A stretch of DNA of 60,890 nt, taken from the NCBI GenBank assembly GCA_015295905.1, contig DVEB01000267.1:1-60890 (forward strand), given 5' to 3'. This document shows, in pieces, positions 50,010-58,849 of this stretch (the first letter of the stretch is position 1; every line of letters begins with the position of its first letter). The translations under genes were made by a program, and so were the position numbers. The DNA comes from Synechococcales cyanobacterium M55_K2018_004 (GTDB taxonomy: Bacteria > Cyanobacteriota > Cyanobacteriia > Elainellales > Elainellaceae). Below the pieces are notes generated by a model, which ran no database searches, was not told the DNA's origin, and worked only from the letters and a program-made list of their open reading frames with translations.

Positions 50010-50429
50010 ATGGAAGAACTGGCAGCAGAATTTTGGCAAGGCGTTGAAGAATTTAATACCCAACAGTTCTACGACTGTCACGACACTCTGGAAGCAATCT
50101 GGATGGAGGCAATGGAACCCCAACGCACGTTTTATCAAGGAATTTTGCAGATGGCAGTGGCACTTTATCACCTGAGTCAGCAAAACTGGCGAGGAGCCGT
50201 GATTTTGCTTGGAGAAGGGATAAAGCGCTTGCATCCCTACGAACCAGAGTATGGAACAGTGGATGTGGCTGACCTGCTCAACCAAGGGGAGACGTTACTA
50301 ACTAAGCTCCAGGCGACAGGGCCAGAGGCTGCGGCTTCTCTCTGGCAACAATTGCTTGCGAATCCCTCTGGCTCTCCAAGCCTGCCGGCCATTCGTCGCG
50401 TGTTACCCCCGGTCAACCTGAATTGCTGA
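50010..50429 (+). CDS. DUF309 protein
   Basis: 139 residues of the helical DUF309 family, with the conserved H-x3-E-x2-W motif YDCHDTLEAIWME near residues 23-34 and a second helix pair FYQGILQMAVALYHL. Function unknown; the His/Glu arrangement hints at a metal or nucleotide site. Cytoplasmic. ATG 50010 fits the family start (MEELAAEFWQGVEEFN). Confidence 0.87.
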   Translation: MEELAAEFWQGVEEFNTQQFYDCHDTLEAIWMEAMEPQRTFYQGILQMAVALYHLSQQNWRGAVILLGEGIKRLHPYEPEYGTVDVADLLNQGETLLTKLQATGPEAAASLWQQLLANPSGSPSLPAIRRVLPPVNLNC

Positions 50430-50440
50430 GCCGTAGTGAA

Positions 50441-50474
50441 TGCTGGAATTGGATGCTGGAATTGGATGCTGGAA
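50441..50474. repeat. 13-bp tandem repeat, 2.6 copies
   Basis: TGCTGGAATTGGA at 50441-50453 and 50454-50466, then TGCTGGAA, 12 bp after the DUF309 stop. Confidence 0.85.
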
Positions 50475-50573
50475 CCCGATTGCCGAATCACCGTCTCAGT
50501 ATCTGGAGTCTCCTTGATTTTGTCTGAGGCCCTCTCCCGAATTTCTAACGGAGCCAGGCTGATGGAGTAATTC

Positions 50574-50705
50574 TGACAGCAATTTTCAGTGTGGGCTGCT
50601 GGTGAGGTTTTAGCCCGTCCGTGGCGAGCAACACCACACCAGACGTTGGATATTCATTGCAAACCTCCAACGTCTGGTTTTCATTACCGGGAATTGCTGT
50701 CATTC
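50574..50705. repeat. Family E palindromic element, copy 2
   Basis: GACAGCAATTTTCAGTGTG, GGTTTTAGCCCGTCCGTGGC, and a perfect hairpin CCAGACGTTGGA.../TCCAACGTCTGG (50639-50676), ending GGGAATTGCTGTC, which is complementary to the start. It occupies much of the 400-bp gap before the lpt genes. Confidence 0.7.
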
Positions 50706-50829
50706 TGAGTGGAACAATGCAATTTGTAATGTGAGCAGGTAAGATTGCAGGGGATTTGGCCGTGCTAACAGCGCGTCAATGCAAAATTGGCATTTGATTG
50801 GCTTGGCAATCCTGGTTTTTTGGGGTCTG

Positions 50830-51348
50830 ATGAAAAAAAGGAAGTTGCTGTCGACTATGGCTAGGCTGCGATCGCACATTATCGGTTTCGGAGGCATGGT
50901 GCTGGGGGCGATCGCCATGCTCACATCGTTTGCTCCCGGCACTCTCAGGGCAGTGGCTCAAACCGGGGGCGATCGCCAACCCTTGCAACTGCGGGCTGAC
51001 ATCCAAGAGGCCAACGCAGTGACGGGCGTTGTTACCGCTCGTGGCAATGTCCGCATCAACTACCCTGCCCGTGGCATCCAGGCGACCGCAGTGCAGGCTC
51101 AATACTTCAGCCGCGAACGGCGAATTGTATTGAGTGGTAATGTCTACGTTCTGCAAAATGGAAATAGCCTGCGTGCCGAAACAATCACCTATCTTGTAGA
51201 CGAAGGCCGCTTCGTGGCGTTGCCCGACCAAGGGCGACAAGTGGAAGCAATCTATCTAGTGCCAGACCCTAATCCTTCCATCAGCACTCCCTCTACTCCG
51301 ACGCCGCCCCCAATTCCTGCGCCACCCTCGCTCCCCCCTATCCCTTAA
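50830..51348 (+). CDS. lptA: LptA/OstA-like periplasmic protein
   Basis: About 172 residues from ATG 50830; ATG 50779 and 50857 are alternatives. An export signal (about 15-40, FGGMVLGAIAMLTSFAPG) precedes an OstA-like beta-jellyroll segment (about 50-140; LQLRADIQEANAVTGVVTAR, GNVRINYPARGIQATA, RRIVLSGNVYVLQNGNSLRA) and a Pro-rich tail. LptA bridges the periplasm for lipopolysaccharide transport. Followed by lptB and an lptF/G gene on the same strand, which supports the assignment. Confidence 0.88.
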   Translation: MKKRKLLSTMARLRSHIIGFGGMVLGAIAMLTSFAPGTLRAVAQTGGDRQPLQLRADIQEANAVTGVVTARGNVRINYPARGIQATAVQAQYFSRERRIVLSGNVYVLQNGNSLRAETITYLVDEGRFVALPDQGRQVEAIYLVPDPNPSISTPSTPTPPPIPAPPSLPPIP

Positions 51349-51500
51349 GGGTTTGCCAGACTGGTGGTATGCACTTAGCGCCCTCTTAGCAGTGATCCTG
51401 AGCAGCAATCTCTCCGGTCTATCTATCTCCCCAGATTCTGCCCTGCCTCTGCTAAGATCAGAGCCGATTCCCCTTGCCCGGTGTCTCTGCGAGGAAGCCG

Positions 51501-52229
51501 TTGAAGATTTTTTTAGAAAATGTCCAGAAGCTCTACGCTAAGCGGTTGATCGTGAACCGGGTCAGCCTGACAGTCTCAACGGGTGAAGTCGTGGGGCTGT
51601 TGGGGCCAAACGGTGCTGGGAAAACCACCACCTTCTACATGGCGACAGGGATCGAAAAACCGGACCAGGGACGGGTCTGGCTCAACGAGCAGGACATCAC
51701 TCCTCTGTCGATTCAGGAGCGTGCCCGTCTGGGGATTGGCTACCTGGCCCAGGAACCCAGTATTTTTCGGAATTTGAGTGTGCAGGACAATATTCTACTG
51801 GTCTTGCAGCAAACGGGGGTGCCGCGTCAGGAACATCAGTCACGCCTGCGACGGCTGCTTCAGGAGTTTCGCCTAGAAAAGGTGGCAGCTACGCCCGGGG
51901 CCAGAGTTTCTGGAGGAGAGCGACGGCGGACTGAAATTGCCCGGGCGCTGGCAGCAGGCAAGGCAGGGCCAAAGTTTCTGCTGCTGGATGAACCCTTTGC
52001 AGGGGTTGACCCGATCGCCGTTGCAGAGATTCAAAGCATCATTGCCCGACTGCGCGATCGCCACCTAGGGATCTTAATTACCGACCATAACGTCCGCGAA
52101 ACCCTCGCCATCACTGATCGTTCCTACATCATGCGCGATGGTCAAATCCTCGCCTCCGGCAGTTCTGAAGAACTCTACCGCAACCCCCTGGTGCGGCAAT
52201 ACTATCTCGGTGACAACTTCCAACCCTAA
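51501..52229 (+). CDS. lptB: LPS export ABC ATPase LptB (TTG start)
   Basis: 242-residue cytoplasmic ATPase that powers LPS extraction. Walker A GPNGAGKTT (35-43), Q-loop LAQEPSIF, signature SGGERRRTEIAR, Walker B FLLLDEPFAGVDP, H-loop ITDHNV. I place the start at TTG 51501 (MKIFLENVQKLYAKRLI), because it gives the family N-terminus and has GAGGAAG 5 bp upstream; the longer frame from 51474 also starts with TTG. No ATG is available near the conserved start. Confidence 0.94.
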   Translation: MKIFLENVQKLYAKRLIVNRVSLTVSTGEVVGLLGPNGAGKTTTFYMATGIEKPDQGRVWLNEQDITPLSIQERARLGIGYLAQEPSIFRNLSVQDNILLVLQQTGVPRQEHQSRLRRLLQEFRLEKVAATPGARVSGGERRRTEIARALAAGKAGPKFLLLDEPFAGVDPIAVAEIQSIIARLRDRHLGILITDHNVRETLAITDRSYIMRDGQILASGSSEELYRNPLVRQYYLGDNFQP

Positions 52230-52246
52230 CGCTTCTCCCCAACCCC

Positions 52247-53425
52247 ATGAGTGCTGGTATTTCGTCTCGAAAACCTCTTTTCTATCGGTGGAATCATTTT
52301 TTGCAGCTTCCCGTTATGGATCGCTACATCCTGCAAGAGATGGTACCACCGTTTCTGTTTGGGGTCGGCACGTTTTCTTCCTTGGGGGTGTCGGTTGGGT
52401 CATTGTTTTATCTGGTAAACCAAGTGGTGGACGCAGGGCTGCCCCTCACAACAGCCATGCACATCCTCCTGTTGCGCCTGCCAGAATTTGTCGTCTACTC
52501 GTTTCCTGCCTCAACATTGTTGGCGGGTCTGATGACCTTCAGCCGATTTTCCAGTGATAGCGAAATGATCGCTCTGCGGGGGTGCGGGGTGAGCATTTAC
52601 CGCATGGCGATCGCTCCCCTGTTCTTTTGTCTGCTCGTGACAGGGTTGACCTTCACCTTCAACGAATCGCTCGTTCCAGCGGCCAACTACGAAGCCAAAA
52701 GTATTCTCAGGCAGGCATTGAAGGACAACCGTCCTGCCTTTCGGCAACGAGATATTGTCTATCAGGAATTTGGTGACACCCAGGTTGATGGTGAGAAGCG
52801 GCGCTCGCTCCAGCGTATCTTCTACTCCCGCGAGTTTGATGGTCAACAGATGAAAGGGCTGACGATTCTGGACTTCTCCCGCGAGGGATTAGACCAGATC
52901 GTGAGCGCCAACTCTGCTGTGTGGAACTTTGAACAAGGCGTGTGGGACTTTTATGACGGCACGATCTACATCGTTTCCGCCGATGGTTCCTTCCGAAACA
53001 TTGTTAAGTTTGACCACCAACAGCTCAAGCTGCCACGAGCGCCCCTTGACTTGGCGCAAAATACCCGCGACTACAATGAGATGAACATTGCCCAGTCGCT
53101 AGAGTATCTGGAAGTCTTGCAACAGACTGGCAATGAGGCCAAAATCCGAGAACTCAAGGTGCGTATCCAACAAAAATATGCACTCCCTTTCGTCTGTGTG
53201 GCATTTGGGTTGGTGGGGGTAGCACTGGGCGCACAACTCCGTCGCACTGGTCGTGCCACTGGTTTTGCCATCAGCATTCTGCTCATCTTCACCTACTACT
53301 TAATGGCGTTTATTTTTGGGGCGATCGCCCAGACGGGTGGCCTCTCTCCCTTCTGGGGGGCCTGGTTACCTAACCTCTTTGGTCTGTTGATTGCAGCAGT
53401 ATTGCTGCACCGTGCCTCCCGCTAG
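52247..53425 (+). CDS. LptF/LptG family permease
   Basis: 392-residue inner-membrane component of the LPS exporter (YjgP/YjgQ family): three N-terminal helices (MVPPFLFGVGTFSSLGVSVG; LPEFVVYSFPASTLLAGLMT), a periplasmic beta-jellyroll (about 140-290) and three C-terminal helices (LPFVCVAFGLVGVALGAQ; GFAISILLIFTYYLMAFIFG; LPNLFGLLIAAVLL). Cyanobacteria often carry a single LptF/G-type subunit. Starts 17 bp after lptB. The N-terminal 20 residues may be excess; ATG 52317 (MDRYILQEMVPP) is an alternative start. Confidence 0.92.
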   Translation: MSAGISSRKPLFYRWNHFLQLPVMDRYILQEMVPPFLFGVGTFSSLGVSVGSLFYLVNQVVDAGLPLTTAMHILLLRLPEFVVYSFPASTLLAGLMTFSRFSSDSEMIALRGCGVSIYRMAIAPLFFCLLVTGLTFTFNESLVPAANYEAKSILRQALKDNRPAFRQRDIVYQEFGDTQVDGEKRRSLQRIFYSREFDGQQMKGLTILDFSREGLDQIVSANSAVWNFEQGVWDFYDGTIYIVSADGSFRNIVKFDHQQLKLPRAPLDLAQNTRDYNEMNIAQSLEYLEVLQQTGNEAKIRELKVRIQQKYALPFVCVAFGLVGVALGAQLRRTGRATGFAISILLIFTYYLMAFIFGAIAQTGGLSPFWGAWLPNLFGLLIAAVLLHRASR

Positions 53426-53441
53426 CCTGCTGACACACCCG

Positions 53442-54359
53442 ATGTTTCGTCGTCCCCGCCCATCGCGAATTTCCCCAGATCCGGTGACGGAGCGCCCCCC
53501 TGTGCCACCTGCTCGGCAACGATCGATCCAGCCGTTGGCATTATGGACGATCGCCCTGCTCATTCTGGGTTCTGGCAGTCTGCTCTACGGGCTACAGCGA
53601 GGTTGGTTGCCCAACTTCAAGACGGCCCCACCCGGAATCGGTAGCCCTGCCCCCACCCCTGCTTTTTTACCAGCTAGTCCTTCAGCCAGTCAGGGCTCCA
53701 TGAGGGCGATCGCCCCTTTACCAAGCTCTGTTCCACCGTCAATGGTTGTTCCGTCAACGACGTTTAAGGAAGGCCAGTTACCTGGGGAAGCGGCTGCCTC
53801 AGGGACAGGTGTCTTCAGCCAGCCCCCCCCTCATGCCATTGCTCTTCCAAGCGTGCCAGTCGCCCCTACTCAGGTGCTTGCTCCTTTACCAAATCAACCA
53901 ACGCTGCTGAACTCAACCCTTCAGGGCAACAGTTTGCTGACAGTCAATGCGACCGCCGGGGGAAGTACTGCCCCCAGCCACCCGCTTCCCCATCCCCTAG
54001 CAACTGCCCTACACCGACTGGCTGAAGCACCTGCGGCAGAACCACTCAGCTTCGCACCAGTGTCCTCCAGCCGCGTCCCGACTTTCGGCTTAGCCGCTGG
54101 AGCTGCTCCGCCGACCCAGCAAATGTCTCCCCCTGTCGGCTCAACGGGGTATATTGTGCCTCAGGAGGTGCGATCGCCCACCACCGCCACCCAGCCGGGC
54201 ACACCGTCGATGGAGGACGTGATTGATCCGTTTGCTGACTTAGAGCCATCGTCCGCCCAAGCACCAATTCCCGAACCGCCGCCTTTCTCTGTACCAGGAC
54301 GCACCATTGGCAATGGAGAGATGGGGACTTTCTCCAACCCCGGCATTCAACCGGATTAA
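53442..54359 (+). CDS. Pro/Ala/Ser-rich single-pass membrane protein
   Basis: 305 residues from ATG 53442. A short basic cytoplasmic N-terminus (MFRRPRPSRISPDPVTE), one membrane helix (about 32-52, LALWTIALLILGSGSLLYGL), then a long low-complexity periplasmic tail of Pro, Ala, Ser and Gln. No known domain. It begins 17 bp after the LptF/G stop, so it is probably co-transcribed with the lpt genes. Whether it takes part in LPS export, or is merely downstream, is unknown. Low-complexity composition makes homology detection hard. Confidence 0.7.
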   Translation: MFRRPRPSRISPDPVTERPPVPPARQRSIQPLALWTIALLILGSGSLLYGLQRGWLPNFKTAPPGIGSPAPTPAFLPASPSASQGSMRAIAPLPSSVPPSMVVPSTTFKEGQLPGEAAASGTGVFSQPPPHAIALPSVPVAPTQVLAPLPNQPTLLNSTLQGNSLLTVNATAGGSTAPSHPLPHPLATALHRLAEAPAAEPLSFAPVSSSRVPTFGLAAGAAPPTQQMSPPVGSTGYIVPQEVRSPTTATQPGTPSMEDVIDPFADLEPSSAQAPIPEPPPFSVPGRTIGNGEMGTFSNPGIQPD

Positions 54360-54362
54360 AAG

Positions 54363-54425
54363 AGCGTCTGTTCGGGTCAACAGGGTTTGGGTCATCGCGC
54401 AGTGCCCCAAACCCTGAGAGGCGTT
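54363..54425. repeat. Family A remnant overlapping the icd stop
   Basis: AGCGTCTGTTCGGGTCAACA, hairpin GGGTTTGGGTCATCGCGCAG.../...CCCCAAACCC, then GAGGCGTT. The last bases form part of the icd TAA stop codon (54424-54426). Confidence 0.65.
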
Positions 54426-55845
54426 AGAAGTGACGGATAATGGCATCCGCGAACTCCGAGCATTTCAGCGGCGGGTTCACTGGAGGATCCATCAAGCGGG
54501 CCAAGTCGTAGGTGACTTCGCGGTTTGAGATAGCTGCCCCAATGCCTTGCTTGATGAGGTCAGCCGCCTCCTGCCAGCCCAAGTATTCCAGCATCATCAC
54601 ACCAGAGAGAATCACCGAACCAGGGTTAATGCGATCGAGTCCGGCGTGCTTGGGGGCAGTGCCATGAGTCGCTTCAAAGATGGCACAACTGTCGCCAATG
54701 TTGGCTCCTGGCCCCATACCCAGGCCCCCAACGATCGCCGCCGCTGCATCTGAGAGGTAGTCGCCATTCAGGTTCATGGTCGCCAGGATGGAATACTCAT
54801 CTGGGCGCGTCTGGATTTGCTGGAAGATGCTATCGGCAATCCGGTCATTCACCATCACCTTGTCCTTCCACTGCCCCTTGCCGTGGGTCTCCCAAATGGC
54901 GTTTAAGACGGCTTCCACCTCAGCACAGACTTGCTCTTTCTTTTCGACCGTCAGATTATCGTAGCCAGGATCGATCATGCGGGCATTATCCTCAATGCTG
55001 AGATCGGGATTCTTCTCCTTGTTACTGAGAATCCATGACTCTCGTTCCGTCACACAGTCGTCGCGGAACTCTGTGGTTGCTAGTTCATAGCCCCAGTCAC
55101 GAAAGGCCCCCTCGGTATACTTCATGATGTTGCCCTTGTGAACCAGCGTCACCATTTGCTTCTCTTTGGGGAGCCTCAGGGCGTGGCGCATGGCCCGTCG
55201 TACTAGGCGCTGGGAACCCTTTTTGCTGATGGGTTTGATGCCAATGCCTGAATCGAGGGGAATCCGCTTATTCTTATGCTCCGGAGTGGCCGGGATCAGG
55301 TCTTCGTTGAGGATCTTGATGAGGCGATCGCCCACCTCACTTCCCTGCTTCCACTCAATCCCCAGGTAGATGTCTTCGGTATTCTCCCGGTAAATAATCA
55401 CATCTAGCTTTTCGGGCGTTTTGTGGGGAGAGGGCGTTCCAGCGTAGTATTTGCAAGGACGGATGCAGGCATACAGGTCAAAAATTTGTCGCAAGGCGAC
55501 GTTGAGCGATCGAATGCCGCCGCCAATCGGTGTAGTCAGGGGGCCTTTGATAGCAACGCCATACTCTCGAATCGCCGTCAGGGTATCTTCCGGCAAGTAT
55601 TGGTAGGTGCCGTAGAGGTCACAGGCTTCGTCCCCAGCGTAGACCTTGAACCAAACAATCTTACGTTCTCCGCCATAGGCTTTCGCAACTGCTGCGTCAA
55701 ACACCTTCTGAGCCGCAGGCCAAATATCAACACCCGTACCATCACCCCGGATAAAAGGGATGATGGGGTCATTGGGAACAATCGGTTCTCCATCCTTAAA
55801 GGTAATCCGTGTTCCTTCGGTCGGGGGGGTAATTTTTTCGTACAT
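54424..55845 (-). CDS. icd: Isocitrate dehydrogenase, NADP-dependent
   Basis: Oxidises isocitrate to 2-oxoglutarate with NADP+, the main source of the carbon skeleton for nitrogen assimilation in cyanobacteria. 473 residues from ATG 55845 ([20 protein letters not shown]), the usual cyanobacterial length with an insert relative to E. coli. Substrate-site motif [20 protein letters not shown], phosphorylation-type Ser in IRSLNV, and NADP-site/metal segment [24 protein letters not shown] lies about 13 bp upstream. A longer reading from 55965 exists but has poor family fit. Confidence 0.95.
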   Translation of the reverse strand: MYEKITPPTEGTRITFKDGEPIVPNDPIIPFIRGDGTGVDIWPAAQKVFDAAVAKAYGGERKIVWFKVYAGDEACDLYGTYQYLPEDTLTAIREYGVAIKGPLTTPIGGGIRSLNVALRQIFDLYACIRPCKYYAGTPSPHKTPEKLDVIIYRENTEDIYLGIEWKQGSEVGDRLIKILNEDLIPATPEHKNKRIPLDSGIGIKPISKKGSQRLVRRAMRHALRLPKEKQMVTLVHKGNIMKYTEGAFRDWGYELATTEFRDDCVTERESWILSNKEKNPDLSIEDNARMIDPGYDNLTVEKKEQVCAEVEAVLNAIWETHGKGQWKDKVMVNDRIADSIFQQIQTRPDEYSILATMNLNGDYLSDAAAAIVGGLGMGPGANIGDSCAIFEATHGTAPKHAGLDRINPGSVILSGVMMLEYLGWQEAADLIKQGIGAAISNREVTYDLARLMDPPVNPPLKCSEFADAIIRHF

Positions 55846-56274
55846 CGTTGTGGCGACTCCTGGTTGAATCACACTAGCCAGGGGCATCATATCCCCAATC
55901 TTTGCCGCTTGATCGTTCATCCTGATCATTCGGGACTTACGGAAAATAAAATCCCCCTGATGCATGACGGCTACTGCCTAACCCATCCTACAGGGGGGCC
56001 TAATTTCACATTGCAAATCCTTTAAGGAGTACGGGAGACCGGCTGTCATTACAGCGTTGCCAATCCGAGTCAATGCTTTTTTTGAATACGAGACATACTC
56101 CCCAAAAGTGGATTGGGCTGAAGCAACACCGATTGAGCTAACCCACGACTCCTAAACCCACAACTCCTGCATCCAAGCGACGATCCTGAGTAAACGCGGA
56201 ACCCCCATAGATTCAGGCGGTGGATAGCACCCACGCTAACCTATCGGGGACTCGCATTTAGTTAGTATCTAAGT

Positions 56275-56322
56275 TTGCGGGATGTGTCCCCTAAAACCGC
56301 AGTTTTTAAGATTTTTTTGGGA
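56275..56322 (+). terminator. Terminator-like hairpin of an unassigned transcript
   Basis: TGCGGGA...TCCC...CCGCA stem followed by GTTTTTAAGATTTTTTT on the plus strand. No plus-strand gene ends here, so it may close a small RNA starting near 56150, or be chance. Confidence 0.4.
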
Positions 56323-56377
56323 AGCCTTGCACGGCAAACGTCATATCAAACCAACAGGCTTTGTTCGCCTGTCAGTG

Positions 56378-56480
56378 AATGTGAATTCGGGATAACCTGA
56401 AACCCTTGATGTGCCGTGCGGAACCATCAAGGGTTTTGGGACACCGTGCAGTGCGCAGTGTCCCAAAACCCTCTCTACAG
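56378..56480. repeat. Family A element, right end replaced by family D
   Basis: AATGTGAATTCGGG end, shortened hairpin 1 (CCCTTGATGTGCCG.../ACCATCAAGGG), hairpin 2 (GGGACACCGTGCAG.../...GTGTCCC), but no C-type end; family D starts 6 bp later. Confidence 0.75.
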
Positions 56481-56485
56481 AAGCC

Positions 56486-56578
56486 GTCTGTAAAGTAGCA
56501 GTTTGTCGTGGTGTAAAACGTGCGCTGCGCGTTTTACACCACGACAAATCGACTCAATAACCGACGGAGTCGGTATCA
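56486..56578. repeat. Family D element, full copy
   Basis: TCTGTAAAGTAGCAGTTTGTC, perfect hairpin CGTGGTGTAAAACG.../CGTTTTACACCACG, then TCGACTCAATAACCGACGG and GAGTCGGTAT. Confidence 0.85.
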
Positions 56579-57146
56579 ACCCAAACTGCCGTTCAGGAGT
56601 TGGCCTGCAACAAAACTCAAGCTTTGCCTGAACCCAGAAGCAGCGCAACCTCAGATCAGAATCTGTTAGTCGAATGTTATTTGTGGGAAGGTTAATGCTG
56701 TATAGCCCTATTGATTCTGTTCGATCCCCAGACACACTCCCATCTGATGTGGAAGTTCTTCAATCTCCCTAAGATGACTGACGAAACTCTGCAAGTTGTC
56801 TAGTCCTGTGAGTCAATGCAGGACGAAATGAGATAAAAAAAGAATTTGTGTTCTGTTGCGTGTGTGTAAATCGGTTAAAGGTCATGAGATTGTGGTTCCA
56901 GATGATGAGTCGAGCATGGCAACTGTCTCCAAGGCGACGGTGTTGAGTGCTCACTCCAGCACTGGCAACGAAGATTCTCTAGCCCTGAGCAACGAGGTAG
57001 CGTCGTGCCCTAGGTTTTGATGCACAAGTTTAATTAGTACCCAAGTTCTAATGCGCAAGGTTCTAATGCATAAAAATTAGACTCAGGACGATCATCGCCC
57101 CAAAGGTGTATCGCTGATGTCTGGCGGTGTTTACACAGGAGCCGTA

Positions 57147-57827
57147 ATGAAACGAATTTTAATTGTTGATGACGACATTACCTTGAGAACAGCCCTGGTT
57201 CGCTACCTTCAGAACCGTGGCTATTTGGTTATAGAGGCCCGCTCAGGAGCCGAAGGACTCACCCTGTTTGAGCAAAATCCTCCCGATCTGGTGGTTTCTG
57301 ATGTGCTCATGCCCACGATGGATGGCTTGGAGTTTTGCCGCCGTCTACGGGCGACCCGCTCTGGTCAACTTGTCCCCTTTATCTTTCTGTCTAGCCGCAA
57401 GGAGGTGGATGACCGGGTGCAGGGGCACCAGATGGGGGCAGATGACTACTTGGTGAAGCCGTTTGAGCCGAAGGAACTGGTCGCCAAAATTGAGGCGCAA
57501 CTGGAGCGATCGCGCCGTATCCATACAGAGATTGTCCGTTTGATGCAGCAAAACACGACGGTTGCCCAGGCCGAACCCTCAACGGTTACAACCACAACTG
57601 CAACCACTCAGTTGCCACTCACACCCGCAGAGGAGAAGGTGTTCTGGGAGGTGATCCAGGGCTACACCAATAAGCAAATTGGCGATCGCCTCTTTGTCAG
57701 TCCGCGCACAGTGCAGACGCACCTGAGCAACATTCTGAGCAAGCTACAGCTTGAAAACCGCTCCCAACTGATCCGCTACGCCTTTGAGCGGGGCTACCGT
57801 CCTCCCACCGAAGGAGCCGAAGACTAG
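57147..57827 (+). CDS. NarL/FixJ-type response regulator
   Basis: 226 residues: receiver domain (about 1-125) with acidic pocket D8-D10, phosphoacceptor D52 (VVSDVLMP), conserved Thr/Ser region FLSSRK and Lys in DDYLVKPF; then a Thr-rich linker (about 140-158) and a LuxR-type helix-turn-helix (about 160-215, LTPAEEKVFWEVIQGYTNKQ, VSPRTVQTHLSNIL). It acts as a phosphorylation-controlled transcription factor. No sensor kinase is adjacent. ATG 57147 has CAGGAG 8 bp upstream; the ORF start at 57117 does not. Confidence 0.92.
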   Translation: MKRILIVDDDITLRTALVRYLQNRGYLVIEARSGAEGLTLFEQNPPDLVVSDVLMPTMDGLEFCRRLRATRSGQLVPFIFLSSRKEVDDRVQGHQMGADDYLVKPFEPKELVAKIEAQLERSRRIHTEIVRLMQQNTTVAQAEPSTVTTTTATTQLPLTPAEEKVFWEVIQGYTNKQIGDRLFVSPRTVQTHLSNILSKLQLENRSQLIRYAFERGYRPPTEGAED

Positions 57828-57899
57828 GCGCTCTGCCATCCTCCTTCAGCCCCTGGCGAGGATTCACCCTATAGTCATCAACCCACGTCTATTCGTGAT

Positions 57900-58661
57900 T
57901 CAGCAGTGTCGCTGGATCCACTCCCGCAGCACAACTAGCGACTTGGGTAGGCCCATCGAGTCGCTGTGTTCCAGAAACAGCAACACTCGCTCTGCGGGTA
58001 AGCAGGGAAAAACCGCACTCCGATTGGCTTCAATATACTCCTGCCCCCGCAGTTGGTAGATGAACAGGTCGCCCTTCAGCACGTCTTCTCCTTGCTTGGT
58101 GAAGTAGTACCAGATTTCGGGAATTCCCAGTTGGGCGTAGGCCGGAAATTTGTTGAGCAAGCTTTTGGTAATGGCAACTTCCACTAGAATGTCCGGCACT
58201 GGATCGGGGGGGAGGTGCAGTTCGGCGGGTCTGCCCCCCTTAGCCAGTTCGTCCGGTTTTGTGGGCACACCCGCAGGCGGCTGGGTTTGCACATAGTAAC
58301 AGGCATCTGGCTCCGCACCGAAGTGGTAATCGGGTGACAGTAGTAGGACGGGAGCAATGGCCGTAATGGGCGATCGCAGTTCATCGCCCAGCACCAGCAC
58401 CAACGAGTCGATCAACTTGCGGCACCGCTCATGCTCTGGCATGGGGTTCATCATTTCCAGCTTGTGCCGCAGGTAGGTGAGACGGGTGGTGCGCTCCAAA
58501 CCCATCTCATCCAGCAGCGTCATATATTGCTGCCAGGTCACATCGGGGAGGACAATACGCTTCTCTCCTGGTGGATCCTGTGCCTTCCAGAAGGGCGAAA
58601 AGCTGAGGCCAAAGTTAGGCAGAAAAGCAGATTGTCCTGCCCCTTTCTTGCGTTTAAACAT
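57900..58661 (-). CDS. Uma2 family (DUF820) restriction-endonuclease-like protein
   Basis: 253 residues of the Uma2/DUF820 family, very abundant in cyanobacteria and built on a PD-(D/E)xK nuclease fold: YLRHKLEMMNPMPEHER, SPDYHFGAEPDACYYV (metal Asp region) and VPDILVEVAITKSLLNKFPA (the D-x-E...K core). The biological role is uncertain; many copies may be mobile or regulatory. ATG 58661 has GAGGAAAAG upstream. Tail-to-tail with the response regulator. Confidence 0.88.
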   Translation of the reverse strand: MFKRKKGAGQSAFLPNFGLSFSPFWKAQDPPGEKRIVLPDVTWQQYMTLLDEMGLERTTRLTYLRHKLEMMNPMPEHERCRKLIDSLVLVLGDELRSPITAIAPVLLLSPDYHFGAEPDACYYVQTQPPAGVPTKPDELAKGGRPAELHLPPDPVPDILVEVAITKSLLNKFPAYAQLGIPEIWYYFTKQGEDVLKGDLFIYQLRGQEYIEANRSAVFPCLPAERVLLFLEHSDSMGLPKSLVVLREWIQRHC

Positions 58662-58725
58662 CACTCTTTTCCTCGCGGGCAACCGCCCGACTGGAATGGC
58701 GGGCAGTATCCCTATCCTATGTCCT

Positions 58726-58849
58726 AACGTCCGTTCGAGTTAAGAGGGTTGTGGAGCACTGCGCCAGGCACGGTGCCCCACAACCTTTGATTTGCTGTGG
58801 GCGTCGCGCACGGCAAAGCGAGGATTTCAGCGTATCCCGAATGCACGTG
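58726..58849. repeat. Family A element, copy with shifted arms
   Basis: AACGTCCGTTCGAG end, hairpin GGGTTGTGGAGCACTGCGCC.../...GGTGCCCCACAACC, imperfect hairpin TTTGATTTGCTGTGGGCG.../..., CGAATGCACGTG end. Confidence 0.8.

Larger units (their letters stand above)
55846..57146. other. 1.3-kb gap between icd and the response regulator
   Basis: Holds the icd leader, a hairpin-T-run at about 56275-56320, a family A copy (56378-56480), a family D copy (56486-56578) and about 500 bp of AT-richer DNA before the regulator. NtcA control of icd is known in cyanobacteria, but I did not find a clear GTA-N8-TAC site close to the start. No protein gene is supported. Confidence 0.5.
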
